The notes under the pieces were generated by a model. That model was not told the origin of the DNA, searched no databases, and was given only the letters and a program-made list of their open reading frames with translations. From Pseudoxanthomonas sp. Root65 (GTDB lineage: Bacteria; Pseudomonadota; Gammaproteobacteria; Xanthomonadales; Xanthomonadaceae), in NCBI RefSeq assembly GCF_001427635.1, contig NZ_LMHA01000002.1, forward strand, positions 496,001 through 560,000: 64,000 nt of DNA, given 5' to 3'. Position 1 is the first letter of the stretch, and each line of letters opens with the position of its first letter. Positions 43,653-54,320 of the stretch are shown piece by piece. The position numbers and the translations under genes are program-made.

Positions 43653-43711
43653 CTGGGTAGCCCGGACGTTTTCGCCTGTTCGCCGGAACCCAGCCAGAGG
43701 CTGGGTTTTTT
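43623..43711 (+). promoter_or_regulatory. candidate arginine attenuator of the acetylornithine transcarbamylase-argG operon
   Basis: Antiterminator: GCTGGGT (43652-43658) pairs with ACCCAGC (43688-43694), extended by CCGG (43662-43665) with CCGG (43683-43686). Terminator: AACCCAGCC (43687-43695) with GGCTGGGTT (43699-43707), then six T. They are mutually exclusive because both use 43688-43694. A ribosome stalled on the Arg codons leaves 43652-43658 free and favours antitermination; one at the stop codon covers it and favours termination. Confidence 0.75.
43687..43711 (+). terminator. attenuator terminator upstream of acetylornithine transcarbamylase
   Basis: 9-bp stem AACCCAGCC/GGCTGGGTT with AGA loop and T6 tail, 47 bases before the start codon of the first structural gene. 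Confidence 0.85.
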
Positions 43712-43757
43712 CGTTTCTGAAGCCCGTTTGCCACATTCCCGACACCAGGATGCCGTA

Positions 43758-44762
43758 ATGAAGCACTTCTTGAACACGCAGGACTGGAGCCGCAGCGACC
43801 TCGACGCGCTGCTGACGCAGGCCGCCCTCTACAAGCAGCACAAGCTGGGCGATGCGCTGAAAGGCAAGTCCATCGCCCTGGTGTTCTTCAATCCGTCCAT
43901 GCGCACCCGCACCAGCTTCGAGCTGGGCGCGTTCCAGCTGGGCGGCCATGCGGTAGTGCTGCAGCCGGGCAAGGACGCGTGGCCGATCGAGTTCAACCTG
44001 GGCACGGTGATGGACGGCGACACCGAAGAGCACATCGCCGAAGTGGCGAAGGTGCTGGGCCGCTACGTCGACCTGATCGGCGTGCGTGCGTTCCCGAAGT
44101 TCGTCGACTGGACCTACGACCGCGAGGACATCGTGCTCACGTCGTTCGCCAAGTATTCGCCGGTGCCGGTGATCAACATGGAAACCATCACCCATCCCTG
44201 CCAGGAACTGGCGCATGCGCTGGCGCTGCAGGAGCACTTCGGTACCCAGGACCTGCGCGGCAAGAAGTACGTGCTCACCTGGACCTATCACCCCAAGCCG
44301 CTCAATACCGCCGTGGCCAACTCGGCGCTGACCATCGCCACGCGCCTTGGCATGGACGTGACCCTGCTGTGCCCCACGCCGGACTACGTGCTGGACGAGC
44401 GCTACATGGGCTGGGCCGAACAGAACGTGGCCGAGAGCGGCGGTTCGCTGCAGGTGAGCCACGACATCGACAGCGCCTATGCCGGCGCCGACGTGGTGTA
44501 CGCCAAGAGCTGGGGCGCGCTGCCGTTCTTCGGCAACTGGGAGCCGGAAAAGCCGATCCGCGACCAGTACAAGCACTTCATCGTCGACGAGCGGAAGATG
44601 GCGCTGACCAACAACGGCGTCTTCAGCCACTGCCTGCCGCTGCGCCGCAACGTCAAGGCCACCGACGGCGTGATGGATTCGCCGCAGTGCATCGCCATCG
44701 ACGAAGCCGAGAACCGCTTGCATGTGCAGAAGGCGATCATGGCCGCCCTGATGCAGCAGTGA
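43758..44762 (+). CDS. argF': N-acetylornithine carbamoyltransferase
   Basis: 334 residues, very close to the Xanthomonas campestris enzyme as I recall it. Carbamoyl-phosphate motif SMRTRTS (47-53), Glu90 in DTEEH (equivalent to the Glu92 that favours acetylornithine over ornithine), HPCQ and HCLPLRRN. It makes N-acetylcitrulline from N-acetylornithine and carbamoyl phosphate. ATG 43758. First gene of the arginine cluster, behind the attenuator. Confidence 0.95.
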   Translation: MKHFLNTQDWSRSDLDALLTQAALYKQHKLGDALKGKSIALVFFNPSMRTRTSFELGAFQLGGHAVVLQPGKDAWPIEFNLGTVMDGDTEEHIAEVAKVLGRYVDLIGVRAFPKFVDWTYDREDIVLTSFAKYSPVPVINMETITHPCQELAHALALQEHFGTQDLRGKKYVLTWTYHPKPLNTAVANSALTIATRLGMDVTLLCPTPDYVLDERYMGWAEQNVAESGGSLQVSHDIDSAYAGADVVYAKSWGALPFFGNWEPEKPIRDQYKHFIVDERKMALTNNGVFSHCLPLRRNVKATDGVMDSPQCIAIDEAENRLHVQKAIMAALMQQ

Positions 44763-44764
44763 GC

Positions 44765-44846
44765 GGAGAGGAGTGAGGAGTGAGCGAAAGCGCTCGCCCG
44801 CCACTCCCCCCGCGATCCCGCTTCTCCTCACTCCTCACTCCTCTCC
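44765..44846. repeat. 20-bp perfect inverted repeat between the first arginine gene and argG
   Basis: GGAGAGGAGTGAGGAGTGAG (44765-44784) and its exact reverse complement (44827-44846), loop 42 bases. It fills the intergenic space within the operon and would form a stable RNA stem. No U-tract follows, so it is not an ordinary terminator. Confidence 0.85.
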
Positions 44847-44865
44847 ACTCACTCCTCCCACACCC

Positions 44866-46062
44866 ATGAACGACTCCAAAGACATCGTCCTCGCCTTCTC
44901 TGGCGGCCTCGACACCAGCTTCTGCGTGCCCTATCTGAAGGAACGCGGCTGGAACGTGCATACCGTGTTCGCCGACACCGGCGGGGTGGATGCCGAAGAG
45001 CGCGCCTTCATCGAGCAGCGCGCCGCCGAGCTGGGCGTGGCCAGCCACGTCACCGTCGATGGCGGTCCCGCCATCTGGGACGGCTTCGTCAAGCCGTTCG
45101 TGTGGGCGGGCGAGGGTTACCAGGGCCAGTATCCGTTGCTGGTGTCCGACCGCTACCTGATCGTCGATGCGGCACTGAAGCGCGCCGCCGAACTGGGCAC
45201 CAATGCCATCGCGCACGGCTGCACCGGCATGGGCAACGACCAGGTGCGCTTCGACCTGGCGGTGAAGGCCAGCGGCGACTACCGGATCGTGGCGCCGATC
45301 CGCGAGATCCAGAAGGAACACACGCAGACCCGCGCGTACGAACAGGCCTACCTGGAAGAGCGCGGCTTCGGCGTGCGCGCCAAGCAGAAGAGCTACACCA
45401 TCAACGAGAACCTGCTGGGCCTGACCATGTCCGGCGGCGAGATCGACACGTGGTCCGCGCCGGGCGAAGGCGCACGTGGCTGGTGCGCACCGCGTGCCGA
45501 GTGGCCCGAAGCACCGCTGCGGGTGACGATCGGTTTCAAGCACGGTGAAGCGGTTAGCCTGGACGGCCAACCCGTCGCCGGGGCCGCGCTGCTGGCCAAG
45601 TTGAATGCGCTGTTCGCGCCTTACGGAGTCGGTCGTGGCGTGTATACCGGCGACACCGTGATCGGCCTGAAGGGCCGCATCGTGTTCGAGGCGCCGGGCC
45701 TGGTGTCGCTGCTGGCCGCGCACCGCGCGCTGGAAGAGACCGTGCTGACCAAACAGCAGAACCGCTTCAAGCCGGAGGTCGCGCGCAAGTGGGTGGAGCT
45801 GGTGTACGAAGGCTTCTACCACGATCCGCTGAAGGCGGACCTGGAGGCCTTCCTGCAGTCCTCTCAGGCCACCGTCAACGGCGAGGTGGTGCTGGAGACC
45901 CGTGGTGGTCGCGTCGATGCGGTGGCGGTGACGTCGCCGCACATCCTCAACGCCAAGGGCGCGACCTATGCGCAGTCGGCAGACTGGGGCGTGGAGGAAG
46001 CGGAAGGCTTCATCAAGCTGTTCGGCATGAGCTCGACCCTGTGGGCCGAGATCAATCGCTGA
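44866..46062 (+). CDS. argG: argininosuccinate synthase
   Basis: 398 residues; ATP pyrophosphatase loop [10 protein letters not shown] (9-18), followed by the [15 protein letters not shown] citrulline/aspartate-site segment. It joins citrulline and aspartate. In this pathway citrulline comes from N-acetylcitrulline by the ArgE-type deacetylase encoded next. ATG 44866; upstream in-frame codons are in the inverted-repeat region. Confidence 0.97.
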   Translation: MNDSKDIVLAFSGGLDTSFCVPYLKERGWNVHTVFADTGGVDAEERAFIEQRAAELGVASHVTVDGGPAIWDGFVKPFVWAGEGYQGQYPLLVSDRYLIVDAALKRAAELGTNAIAHGCTGMGNDQVRFDLAVKASGDYRIVAPIREIQKEHTQTRAYEQAYLEERGFGVRAKQKSYTINENLLGLTMSGGEIDTWSAPGEGARGWCAPRAEWPEAPLRVTIGFKHGEAVSLDGQPVAGAALLAKLNALFAPYGVGRGVYTGDTVIGLKGRIVFEAPGLVSLLAAHRALEETVLTKQQNRFKPEVARKWVELVYEGFYHDPLKADLEAFLQSSQATVNGEVVLETRGGRVDAVAVTSPHILNAKGATYAQSADWGVEEAEGFIKLFGMSSTLWAEINR

Positions 46063-46082
46063 GTCTTCAGGAAAAGCCCTGC

Positions 46083-46178
46083 CGTCATTCCAGCGCAAGC
46101 TGGAATCCAAATTGATTCTGCCTCGAATGCTTCAGAGGCAAGAGCAGAATGGATCCCGGCGTTCGCCGGGATGACGTC
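46083..46178. repeat. palindromic repeat pair, family B, copy 3
   Basis: GTCATTCCAGCGCAAGCTGG at 46083-46108 region and an inverted relative (GATCCCGGCGTTCGCCGGGA) around 46149-46178, between argG and argE. Confidence 0.75.
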
Positions 46179-46208
46179 TGAAACGACGACGGTCCACGGA
46201 TACCCACC

Positions 46209-47291
46209 ATGTTGCCATCAGTTCTCCAACACCTCGAAAAACTGGTGTCCTTCGACACCCGCAATCCCCCGCGCGATATCGGCACCGATGGGATCTTCGA
46301 CTACCTGCGCGCGCAGCTGCCGGACTTCCGCATCGAAGTGACCGACCACGGCGCGGGCGCGGTGTCATTCTTCGCCGTGCGGGGCCAGCCGAAGCGGGTG
46401 TTCAACGTGCACCTGGACACGGTGCCGTCGTCGCCGGCCTGGAGCGCCAGCCCGCATGTGCTGCGTGTCGAAGGCGATCGCGCCATCGGCCTGGGGGCCT
46501 GCGACATCAAGGGTGCGGCGGCAGCGCTGGTCGCGGCCGCGCAGGTGACGCAGGGGGACGCAGCGTTCCTGTTCACCACCGACGAGGAAGCGAACGATGC
46601 GCGCTGCATCGCCGCGTTCCTCGCCCGCGACCACGGCTTCGGCGAAGCCATCATCGCCGAACCGACGCGCTGCGAAGCCGTGCTCGCACACCGAGGCATC
46701 AGCGCCGTCCGCATGGCATTCACTGGACAGGCGGGACATGCCTCGGCCGAGAACGCGCTGTCGCTCAGCGCGCTGCACAACGCCATGCGCTGGGGCACGA
46801 CCGTGCTGGATTTCGTGCAGGACCAGCATCACCTGCGCTTCGGCGGGCTGACCGGCCTGCGCTTCAACATCGGTCGGGTCGAAGGCGGCATCAAGGCGAA
46901 CATGATCGCCCCGAGCGCGGAAGTCCGCTTCGGCTTCCGGCCGCTGCCGTCGCAGGACATGGACCAGTTGCACGCCACGTTCCGCGGGTTCGCCAACGCC
47001 GATGCGCTGGCCGAGTACGAAGAGACCTTCCGCGGCCCGTCGCTGCCATCGGGCGATGTCGCCCGCGCCGAGGAGCGCCGCCTCGCCGCGCGCGACCTGG
47101 CCGACGAACTCGGCTTGACGATCGGCAACGCGGTGGATTTCTGGACCGAGGCCTCGCTGTTCTCGGCCGCGGGCCTCACCGCCTTCGTCTACGGGCCGGG
47201 CGACATCGCCCAGGCGCATACGGCGGACGAGTGGGTGTCGCTCGAACAGTTGCAGCGTTACGCCGATAGCGTGGCAAGGATTCTCCAGTAA
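46209..47291 (+). CDS. argE: acetylornithine/N-acetylcitrulline deacetylase (M20)
   Basis: 360 residues; M20 peptidase-family metals: HLDTVPSS, GACDIKGAAAAL, TTDEEAND. In xanthomonads this enzyme deacetylates N-acetylcitrulline, the product of the acetylornithine transcarbamylase, and its position next to those genes supports that. ATG 46209. A dispersed palindrome separates it from the next gene. Confidence 0.92.
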   Translation: MLPSVLQHLEKLVSFDTRNPPRDIGTDGIFDYLRAQLPDFRIEVTDHGAGAVSFFAVRGQPKRVFNVHLDTVPSSPAWSASPHVLRVEGDRAIGLGACDIKGAAAALVAAAQVTQGDAAFLFTTDEEANDARCIAAFLARDHGFGEAIIAEPTRCEAVLAHRGISAVRMAFTGQAGHASAENALSLSALHNAMRWGTTVLDFVQDQHHLRFGGLTGLRFNIGRVEGGIKANMIAPSAEVRFGFRPLPSQDMDQLHATFRGFANADALAEYEETFRGPSLPSGDVARAEERRLAARDLADELGLTIGNAVDFWTEASLFSAAGLTAFVYGPGDIAQAHTADEWVSLEQLQRYADSVARILQ

Positions 47292-47295
47292 CCCC

Positions 47296-47358
47296 GTAGG
47301 GCGGGCCTTGGCCCGCCGTGCGCAACCCGAAGAGGTGGCGGGCCAAGGCCCGCCCTAC
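47296..47358. repeat. 22-bp inverted repeat inside the arginine operon
   Basis: GTAGGGCGGGCCTTGGCCCG plus CC at 47296-47317 and its exact reverse complement at 47337-47358, loop 19 bases. It is a dispersed palindrome type. It sits between argE and the NAGS/K gene and could stabilise or terminate part of the transcript. Confidence 0.85.
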
Positions 47359-47371
47359 AAAGCAAGAAGAC

Positions 47372-48691
47372 ATGGAATCGAACAAGCAAACCCGCCAGAC
47401 CATCATCCGCCTGCTGTCCAGCATGGCCAGTGCGAAGGAGATCTCCCAGTACGTCAAGCGTTTCTCGCAACTGGACGCGAAGCGCTTCGCGGTGGTGAAG
47501 GTCGGCGGCGCGGTGCTGCGCGACGACCTGGAGGCACTGACGTCCTCGCTGACCTTCCTGCAGGAAGTCGGCCTGACGCCGATCGTCGTGCACGGTGCCG
47601 GTCCACAGCTGGATGAGGAAATGACGGCCGCCGGGATCACCAAGCAGACCGTCAACGGCCTGCGCGTGACCACGCCGGAGGTGCTGGCGATCGTGCGCAA
47701 GGTGTTCCTGCAACAGAACTTGGCGCTGGTGGAAGCGCTGCAGCAGGTCGGTGCGCGCGCGACGTCCATCGTGTCGGGCGTATTCGAGGCCGAATACAAG
47801 GACCAGGCGACTTACGGCCTGGTCGGCGACGTCACCCGCATCAACCAGGCCCCGATCGAGGCCAGCATGAAGGCCGGTTCCATCCCGGTGATCGCCAGCA
47901 TGGGCGAAACCGTGGGCGGCCAGATCCTCAACATCAACGCCGACTTCGCCGCCAACGAACTGGTGCAGGTACTGCAGCCGTACAAGATCATCTTCCTGAC
48001 CGGCACCGGTGGCCTGCTGGATGCGGAGGGGCGCGTGATCGATTCGATCAACCTGTCCACCGAATACGACGAGCTGATGGCGCAGCCGTGGATCAACGGC
48101 GGCATGCGGGTGAAGATCGAGCAGATCAAGGACCTGCTGGACCGGTTGCCGCTGACCTCGTCGGTGTCCATCACCAAGCCGGCCGAACTGGCCAAGGAGC
48201 TGTTCACCCATCGCGGCTCGGGCACGCTGGTGCGTCGCGGCGAGCGGGTACTGCGTTTCGAGGGCGGCTGGGAAGGCGTGGACCTGCCGCGCCTGAAGAC
48301 GCTGATCGAATCCAGCTTCGGCCGCACGCTGCTGCCGGACTACTTCGAGCGCACCACGCCCTACCGCGTCTACATCAGCGAGAACTACCGCACCGCGCTG
48401 ATCCTGACGCAGGAGGAAGGCTTCGCCTATCTCGACAAATTCGCGGTGCTGGACGATGCGCAGGGCGAAGGCCTGGGTCGTGCGGTCTGGCACGTGATGC
48501 GCGAGGAGAACCCGCAGCTGTTCTGGCGCTCGCGCCACAACAACCAGGTCAACATCTTCTACTACGCCGAGTCCGACGGCTGCTACAAGCAGGAGAAGTG
48601 GAAGGTGTTCTGGTACGGCATCGAGGACTTCGGCGACATCGAGCGCTGCGTGGCGCATTGCCGCACGCGCTTGCCGACACTGAAGGACTGA
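47372..48691 (+). CDS. argB: bifunctional N-acetylglutamate synthase/kinase (NAGS/K)
   Basis: 439 residues. Residues about 30-280 are an amino-acid kinase domain ([19 protein letters not shown](R)VKIEQ); about 290-439 is a GNAT/NAT domain ([28 protein letters not shown]). This fused architecture is known from Xanthomonas and related to mitochondrial NAGS. It carries the first two steps of arginine synthesis and is the expected site of arginine feedback. ATG 47372. Confidence 0.95.
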   Translation: MESNKQTRQTIIRLLSSMASAKEISQYVKRFSQLDAKRFAVVKVGGAVLRDDLEALTSSLTFLQEVGLTPIVVHGAGPQLDEEMTAAGITKQTVNGLRVTTPEVLAIVRKVFLQQNLALVEALQQVGARATSIVSGVFEAEYKDQATYGLVGDVTRINQAPIEASMKAGSIPVIASMGETVGGQILNINADFAANELVQVLQPYKIIFLTGTGGLLDAEGRVIDSINLSTEYDELMAQPWINGGMRVKIEQIKDLLDRLPLTSSVSITKPAELAKELFTHRGSGTLVRRGERVLRFEGGWEGVDLPRLKTLIESSFGRTLLPDYFERTTPYRVYISENYRTALILTQEEGFAYLDKFAVLDDAQGEGLGRAVWHVMREENPQLFWRSRHNNQVNIFYYAESDGCYKQEKWKVFWYGIEDFGDIERCVAHCRTRLPTLKD

Positions 48692-48692
48692 C

Positions 48693-49316
48693 ATGACGAA
48701 CCCATCGCTTCCCGCCGCCTGGCAGCAGGTTCCCGTCCTGACCGGGCGCCACGCGCGCCTGGAGCCGATGTCGCGCGAGCACATCCAGTGCCTGCGCGCC
48801 GCCTTGGCCGGCGACGCCCTGGCCACGCTGTGGTTCACGCAGGTGCCGAAGGCGGCGGATGCGGAGGCCTACGTCGAGGTCGTGCTCGCGGCGCAGGCCG
48901 ACGGTCGCGTACTGCCGTTCGTCGTGCGTGATGCCAGCGGCCGCGTCGTCGGCAGCACGCGCTACTACGGGCTGGAAGCGGACGTGCCCAAGCTCAGTAT
49001 CGGCTACACCTGGTATGCGCCCGAGGTGCAGCGGACCGGCGTCAACACCGAGACCAAGCTGTTGCTGCTCGCCCACGCGTTCGAGACACTGGGCTGCATC
49101 AGCGTGGTGTTCGAGACCAGCTGGTTCAACCAGCGCTCGCGCGCGGCCATCGCCCGGCTGGGCGCCAAGCAGGACGGCGTGCTGCGCAACCACAAGCGCC
49201 ACGCCGACGGTTCGCCGCGCGATACCGTCGTCTTTTCCATCATCGACAGCGAGTGGCCCGCGGTGAAACGCAACCTGCAGGCCCGGCTGGCGCAGCACGA
49301 ACAGGATTCCCCATGA
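48693..49316 (+). CDS. GNAT-family N-acetyltransferase
   Basis: 207 residues, RimJ/RimL-like: LEPMSREHI near the start, VVGSTRYYG, a central [24 protein letters not shown] acetyl-CoA region, and [22 protein letters not shown]. The acceptor is unknown. It is locked between NAGS/K and argC with a one-base gap and an ATGA overlap, so it probably works in the same pathway or hitchhikes on it. Confidence 0.8.
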   Translation: MTNPSLPAAWQQVPVLTGRHARLEPMSREHIQCLRAALAGDALATLWFTQVPKAADAEAYVEVVLAAQADGRVLPFVVRDASGRVVGSTRYYGLEADVPKLSIGYTWYAPEVQRTGVNTETKLLLLAHAFETLGCISVVFETSWFNQRSRAAIARLGAKQDGVLRNHKRHADGSPRDTVVFSIIDSEWPAVKRNLQARLAQHEQDSP

Positions 49317-50275
49317 GCAGCAAGAAGACCGTCGGCATCGTCGGCGCCCGCGGCCACACCGGCGCGGAGCTGATCCGCCTGATCGCCCACCATCCGCATC
49401 TCGCGCTGGCCTTCGTGTCCTCGCGCGAGCTGGACGGGCAGCGGGTCAGCGACCACATCCCCGGTTTCAGCGGCGAACTGCGCTACGAGAACCTCAGCCA
49501 CGAGCAGGTCGGCGGCAAGGGCGCGGACGCGGTGATCCTGGCGCTGCCCAATGGCAAGGCGGCGCAACTGGTCGCCGCCATCGACGCGCAGGCGCCGGAC
49601 GCGGTCGTCGTCGACCTGTCGGCGGACTTCCGCTTCGATGAGCGCTGGTACTACGGCCTGCCCGAGCTGACCCGGCAGACGTACGCGGGGCAGAAGCGCA
49701 TCAGCAATCCCGGCTGCTATGCCACCGCCATGCAGCTGGCCATCGCGCCGCTGCGCGACCGTCTGGCCGGACCGCCGCAGTGCTTCGGCGTGTCGGGCTA
49801 TTCCGGCGCCGGCACCACGCCCTCGGACAAGAACAACACCGAGCTGCTGCGCGACAACCTGATGCCGTACGCGCTGACCGACCACATGCACGAGCGCGAG
49901 GTCAGCCGGCAGCTCGGCCTGCCGGTGGAATTCATGCCGCATGTCGCACCGCACTTCCGCGGCATCACCATGACGGTCAACCTGTGGTTGCAGCAGGCGA
50001 TGACGGTCGATGACGTCCGTGCGCTGTATCGCCAGCGCTACGCGGACGAGCCGCTGATCCGCATCCTCGACGAGGCGCCCTGGGTCAGCCGCATCGCCGG
50101 CCGGCATGGCGTGGAGATCGGCGGCTTCACCCTGGCGCCCGGCGGCAAGCGGCTGGTGGTGGTGGCCACGCTCGACAACCTGCTCAAGGGTGCGGCCACG
50201 CAGGCGATGCAGAACCTCAACCTGGCGTTCGGGTTCAACGAACTGGACAGCATTCCGCAGGAGATGGTGGCATGA
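49313..50275 (+). CDS. argC: N-acetyl-gamma-glutamyl-phosphate reductase
   Basis: 320 residues; NADP-binding [14 protein letters not shown], catalytic Cys135 in SNPGCYATA. Third step of arginine synthesis. ATG 49313 overlaps the GNAT stop, and its own stop overlaps argH (ATGA). Confidence 0.95.
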   Translation: MSSKKTVGIVGARGHTGAELIRLIAHHPHLALAFVSSRELDGQRVSDHIPGFSGELRYENLSHEQVGGKGADAVILALPNGKAAQLVAAIDAQAPDAVVVDLSADFRFDERWYYGLPELTRQTYAGQKRISNPGCYATAMQLAIAPLRDRLAGPPQCFGVSGYSGAGTTPSDKNNTELLRDNLMPYALTDHMHEREVSRQLGLPVEFMPHVAPHFRGITMTVNLWLQQAMTVDDVRALYRQRYADEPLIRILDEAPWVSRIAGRHGVEIGGFTLAPGGKRLVVVATLDNLLKGAATQAMQNLNLAFGFNELDSIPQEMVA

Positions 50276-51564
50276 GCGACCTGTTGTGGCAGAAACCCGG
50301 CGTGGCGGTGGACGCGGAGATCCAGCGTTTCCTCGCCGGTGACGACGTGCTGCTGGACCGCGAGTTCTTCCTGCACGACATCCAGGCCAGCGCCGCGCAC
50401 GCGGAAGGCCTGCAGCGCATCGGCATCCTGTCCGGCGACGAACTGACGGGCTTGAAGCGCGAACTCGACACCCTGGCGGACGACTTCCGTCGCGGCGACT
50501 TCATCCTTGATGAACGCTTCGAGGATGGCCACTCCGCCATCGAGGCGCGGCTGACCGAGCGGCTGGGCGATGCCGGCCGCAAGATCCACACCGGCCGCAG
50601 CCGCAACGACCAGATCCTCGTCGCCACGCGCCTGTGGCTGAAGGAAAAGCTGGCGCGCGTGGCCACGCTGTCGCGCGAGATCGCCAAGGTCGCGCTGGAC
50701 CGCGCGCAGGCTGAACGCGACCTGCCGCTTCCCGGCTACACGCATATCCAGCGCGCCGTCGTGTCGTCGGCGGGCATGTGGTGGGCCGGCTGGGCCGAAG
50801 CCTTCCTCGACAACGCGATCCGCGCGCGCGACACGCTGGCGCTGGTCGATGCCAATCCGCTCGGCACTGCCGCCGGCTACGGCGTCAACCTGAAGCTGGA
50901 CCGCGAACACACCACTGCCGCGCTCGGCTTTGCGCGCATGCAGGTCAGTCCGATCTACGCGCAGCTCTCGCGCGGCAAGTTCGAGATGGCCGCGCTGGAA
51001 GCGCTGGGCGGCGCCACGCTCGACCTGCGCCGCATCGCCTGGGACCTGTCGCTGTTCACCAGCGCGGAATTCGGCTTCGTCGCACTGCCGGCGCAGTACA
51101 CCACCGGCAGTTCCATCATGCCGAACAAGCGCAATCCCGATGTCATCGAGCTGATGCGCGCCACCCACGCCAGCGTGTCGGCCGCACGCAGCGAGATCGA
51201 ACAGCTGCTGTCGCTGCCGTCCGGCTACCACCGCGACCTGCAGGCCAGCAAGGGCGCCATCTTCCACGGCTTCGGCCGCGGCTTGCCGGCGCTGGAACTG
51301 CTGCCCGCGCTGCTGGCCAACCTGGAATGGCGTGAAGACAAGCTGCGGGCCGCGATCGATTCCGGCATGTACGCCACCGACGTCGCCGTGGAAGCTGCGG
51401 TCGCCGGCGTGCCGTTCCGCGAGGCCTACAAGGCCGCCGCCGCGTCTGCCGACAGTGCGGGGCAGGGTCGCACGCCCGAAGGCAGCCTCGCCGCACGCGT
51501 GTCGCCCGGTGCGGCCGCCGACCTGCGCCTGGACGAACTGCTCGCACGCTGGAGTGCGCTGTGA
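50272..51564 (+). CDS. argH: argininosuccinate lyase
   Basis: 430 residues, fumarase/aspartase superfamily signature [12 protein letters not shown] plus HTGRSRNDQ. Splits argininosuccinate to arginine and fumarate. ATG 50272; the stop overlaps the next gene (GTGA). Confidence 0.97.
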   Translation: MSDLLWQKPGVAVDAEIQRFLAGDDVLLDREFFLHDIQASAAHAEGLQRIGILSGDELTGLKRELDTLADDFRRGDFILDERFEDGHSAIEARLTERLGDAGRKIHTGRSRNDQILVATRLWLKEKLARVATLSREIAKVALDRAQAERDLPLPGYTHIQRAVVSSAGMWWAGWAEAFLDNAIRARDTLALVDANPLGTAAGYGVNLKLDREHTTAALGFARMQVSPIYAQLSRGKFEMAALEALGGATLDLRRIAWDLSLFTSAEFGFVALPAQYTTGSSIMPNKRNPDVIELMRATHASVSAARSEIEQLLSLPSGYHRDLQASKGAIFHGFGRGLPALELLPALLANLEWREDKLRAAIDSGMYATDVAVEAAVAGVPFREAYKAAAASADSAGQGRTPEGSLAARVSPGAAADLRLDELLARWSAL

Positions 51565-51818
51565 CGCGCTATCTGGTCATGGCGATGCGGCGCCCGGGTT
51601 TCGATGAGGCCGTCATCGCCCCGCACATCGGCTTCCTCGACGAACTGCGGGCTGCCGGGCGGCTGGAGATGACGGGCGGCTTCAGCGACAGGAGCGGCGG
51701 TGCTTACGTGCTGATCAATGTCGCCTCGCTGGACGAAGCGGAGGCGATCGCCGCACGCGATCCCCTCGCGCTGACCGGGACGTCGCAACTGACGGTTTAC
51801 GAATGGAACACCCGCTGA
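51561..51818 (+). CDS. YciI-like protein
   Basis: 85 residues with the YciI fold pattern: H(I)[18 protein letters not shown], then [25 protein letters not shown]. Small dimeric ferredoxin-like proteins of unknown or dehydrochlorinase-like activity. Start GTG 51561, coupled to argH. Its place in the arginine-proline cluster is conserved-looking, but the role is unknown. Confidence 0.8.
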   Translation: MTRYLVMAMRRPGFDEAVIAPHIGFLDELRAAGRLEMTGGFSDRSGGAYVLINVASLDEAEAIAARDPLALTGTSQLTVYEWNTR

Positions 51819-51827
51819 GCTGATCCG

Positions 51828-52976
51828 ATGACCCACGCCACGCCGCTGCCGTTCACCGAACACCCGTTGCCGGCCTGGCGACGCGCCGTGCTGAAGGTCG
51901 GCAGCAGCCTGCTGGCAGCCGACGGCGAAGGTCTCAGTCCGCGGCATGCGCTGAACCTGGCGCAGTTCGTGTCGTCCAGCATCGCGGCGGGCAGGGAAGT
52001 GGTCATCGTCTCGTCGGGCGCGGTCGCGGCGGGTCGCGGCCTGCTGCACCGCAAGCCGCAGGCCGGTGTGGCGATGGCCGAACGGCAGGCGCTGGCAGCG
52101 TTGGGCCAGGCGCAGCTGATCGCGCTGTGGCAGCGCTTCTTCGACCGTCCCGTCGCGCAGGTCCTGCTGACGCATGACGACCTGCGCAACCGCCGCCGTT
52201 ACCTCAACGCGCGCGCCACGCTGCAGGAACTGCTGGCACTCGGCGCCCTGCCGGTGGTCAACGAGAACGACACCGTGTCGGTCGACGAGCTCAAGCTCGG
52301 CGACAACGACAATCTCGCCGCCGTGGTCGCGGCGCTGATCGATGCCGATGCGCTGTTCATCGCCACCGACATCGACGGCTTCTACACCGCCAACCCGCGC
52401 ACGCATGTGGACGCGCAGCCGATTCTCGACGTGGAAGCGCTGACCCCCGAGTTCTTCGCCATGGCCGGCGGTGCCGGCAGCGGCGTCGGCACCGGCGGCA
52501 TGCATACCAAGCTGGAAGCGGCGGCCAAGGCGGCGGCGGCCGGCATCGAGACCTTCCTGTTCAACGGCACGCAGGCCACCACCGTGTCGGCGCTGTCGCG
52601 CGGCGCGTTGCTGGGCACGCGGTTCCGTCCCGCGCAGAACCGGCTGGCCGCGCGCAAGTACTGGCTGCGCAACGTGCCGGTGGAGTCCGGGGCCATCGTG
52701 GTCGATGTCGGCGCGGCGAATGCGATGGGGCAGAAGGGCGCCTCGCTGCTGCCGGGCGGCGTGACGACCGCCGAGGGCGATTTCCGTCGCGGCGACATGG
52801 TCGAGCTGGTGCTGCGCGACGCGGCGGGCGACCGTCGCATCGCCTGCGGCGTCAGCCAGTATTCGGCGGTCGACATCCGCCGCATCGCACGCCGCCATTC
52901 GCGCGAGATCGAAGCCATCCTTGGTTACACCTACGGCGAGAACGTCGTCCATCGCGACGATCTGGTGCTGCTGTGA
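51828..52976 (+). CDS. proB: glutamate 5-kinase
   Basis: 382 residues: amino-acid kinase domain ([35 protein letters not shown]) and C-terminal PUA domain (about 290-370). First step of proline synthesis. ATG 51828. Followed 22 bases later by proA. Confidence 0.96.
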   Translation: MTHATPLPFTEHPLPAWRRAVLKVGSSLLAADGEGLSPRHALNLAQFVSSSIAAGREVVIVSSGAVAAGRGLLHRKPQAGVAMAERQALAALGQAQLIALWQRFFDRPVAQVLLTHDDLRNRRRYLNARATLQELLALGALPVVNENDTVSVDELKLGDNDNLAAVVAALIDADALFIATDIDGFYTANPRTHVDAQPILDVEALTPEFFAMAGGAGSGVGTGGMHTKLEAAAKAAAAGIETFLFNGTQATTVSALSRGALLGTRFRPAQNRLAARKYWLRNVPVESGAIVVDVGAANAMGQKGASLLPGGVTTAEGDFRRGDMVELVLRDAAGDRRIACGVSQYSAVDIRRIARRHSREIEAILGYTYGENVVHRDDLVLL

Positions 52977-52998
52977 CGATGCTGGGCAAGGAGTTCGC

Positions 52999-54261
52999 AT
53001 GACCGAAATCACGACGCTGGCGCTGCAATGCCGCGACGCGGCCACCGCCATCGCATCCTTGCCGACGGAAGCGAAGAACACCCTGCTGCGCGCGATGGCC
53101 GATGCGCTGCTGGCCGACGAAGCCGCGATCCTGGCGGCCAATGCGCGTGATCTGGAAGCGGCGGCAGCGAAAGGCATCGGCACTGCCATGCTGGACCGCC
53201 TGCGGCTGGATGTGGCGCGTCTGCACGGCATCGCGGCCGCCGTGCGCGAGGTGGCGGATCTGCCCGATCCGGTGCGGCAGGTGACCCGCGCCTACGACCG
53301 TCCCAACGGCATCCACGTCGAACGCGTGCGCGTGCCGCTGGGCGTGATCGCGATGATCTACGAGGCGCGGCCGAACGTCACCGCCGATGCGGCGGCACTG
53401 TGCCTGAAGGCCGGCAACGCGGTGATCCTGCGCGGCGGGTCGGAGGCGATCCATTCCAACACCGCCATCGCAGCGGCCTTGAAGCGTGCGCTGCGCGAGG
53501 CGGGCCTGCCCGACGCGGTGCTGACGCTGGTCGAGGACCTGCGCCGCGAGACCATCCTGGAGCTGATCCAGCTCAGCGACATCGTCGACCTGGTGATCCC
53601 GCGCGGGGGCGAGGGGCTGATCCGCTTCGTTGCCGAACACGCGCGGGTGCCGGTCATCAAGCACTACAAGGGCGTCTGCCACCAGTACGTCGATGCGGGC
53701 GCGGACGAGGACCTGGCGCTGGCCCTGCTGCTGGACGGCAAGGTGTCGCGACCGTCGGCCTGCAATTCGCTGGAGACGCTGCTGGTCCACCGCGACATCG
53801 CGTCGACGTTCCTGCCGCGCGCGGCCGAGGCGCTGCGTGCGCGCGGCGTCGAGGTGCGGGCGGATACGGATGCGCAGGCGCTGATGCCCGGTGCGGTCGC
53901 CGCGACGGACGAGGATTTCGCCGCCGAGTTCCTCGATCTGGTGATCGCGGTCGGCGTGGTGGACGACCTGGACGCCGCCATCGCCCATATCCGCCGCTAC
54001 ACGTCAGACCACACCGAGGTCATCGTCACCCGCGATGCGGCGCATGCGGAGAAATTCCTCAACGCCTTGCGCTCAGCCGTGGTGATGGTCAATGCCTCGT
54101 CGAGGTTCTCGGATGGCGGTGAGCTGGGGCTGGGGGCGGAGATCGGCATCTCCACCACGCGCCTGCATAGCTATGGCCCGATGGGGTTGGAAGCGCTGAC
54201 GGTGGAGCGGTTTGTGGTGCGGGGGGAAGGGCAGGTGCGGCATCCGGACCTGCTGGGCTGA
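52999..54261 (+). CDS. proA: gamma-glutamyl phosphate reductase
   Basis: 420 residues; aldehyde dehydrogenase fold with catalytic Cys255 in [10 protein letters not shown] and IYEARPNVT near residue 120. Reduces glutamyl-5-phosphate to the semialdehyde. ATG 52999 with AAGGAG upstream. Last gene of the cluster; the next sequence is an AT-richer patch. Confidence 0.97.
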   Translation: MTEITTLALQCRDAATAIASLPTEAKNTLLRAMADALLADEAAILAANARDLEAAAAKGIGTAMLDRLRLDVARLHGIAAAVREVADLPDPVRQVTRAYDRPNGIHVERVRVPLGVIAMIYEARPNVTADAAALCLKAGNAVILRGGSEAIHSNTAIAAALKRALREAGLPDAVLTLVEDLRRETILELIQLSDIVDLVIPRGGEGLIRFVAEHARVPVIKHYKGVCHQYVDAGADEDLALALLLDGKVSRPSACNSLETLLVHRDIASTFLPRAAEALRARGVEVRADTDAQALMPGAVAATDEDFAAEFLDLVIAVGVVDDLDAAIAHIRRYTSDHTEVIVTRDAAHAEKFLNALRSAVVMVNASSRFSDGGELGLGAEIGISTTRLHSYGPMGLEALTVERFVVRGEGQVRHPDLLG

Positions 54262-54284
54262 AAAGTTGCTGGCCAATTTAGCTC

Positions 54285-54306
54285 TTGGGGTTCGTGGCTC
54301 ACCCCA
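54285..54306. repeat. left flanking repeat of the YaaC patch
   Basis: TTGGGGTTCGTGGCTCACCC plus CA; nearly the same sequence, with one extra base, is at 55544-55566 on the other side of the YaaC-like gene in the same orientation. Confidence 0.7.
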
Positions 54307-54320
54307 GCTGATGGTCCTTT

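Noticed and set aside
43758..44762. Calling the first arginine gene ornithine transcarbamylase
   Set aside because: The Glu90 position and overall likeness to the xanthomonad enzyme indicate N-acetylornithine as substrate, in line with the neighbouring ArgE-type deacetylase.
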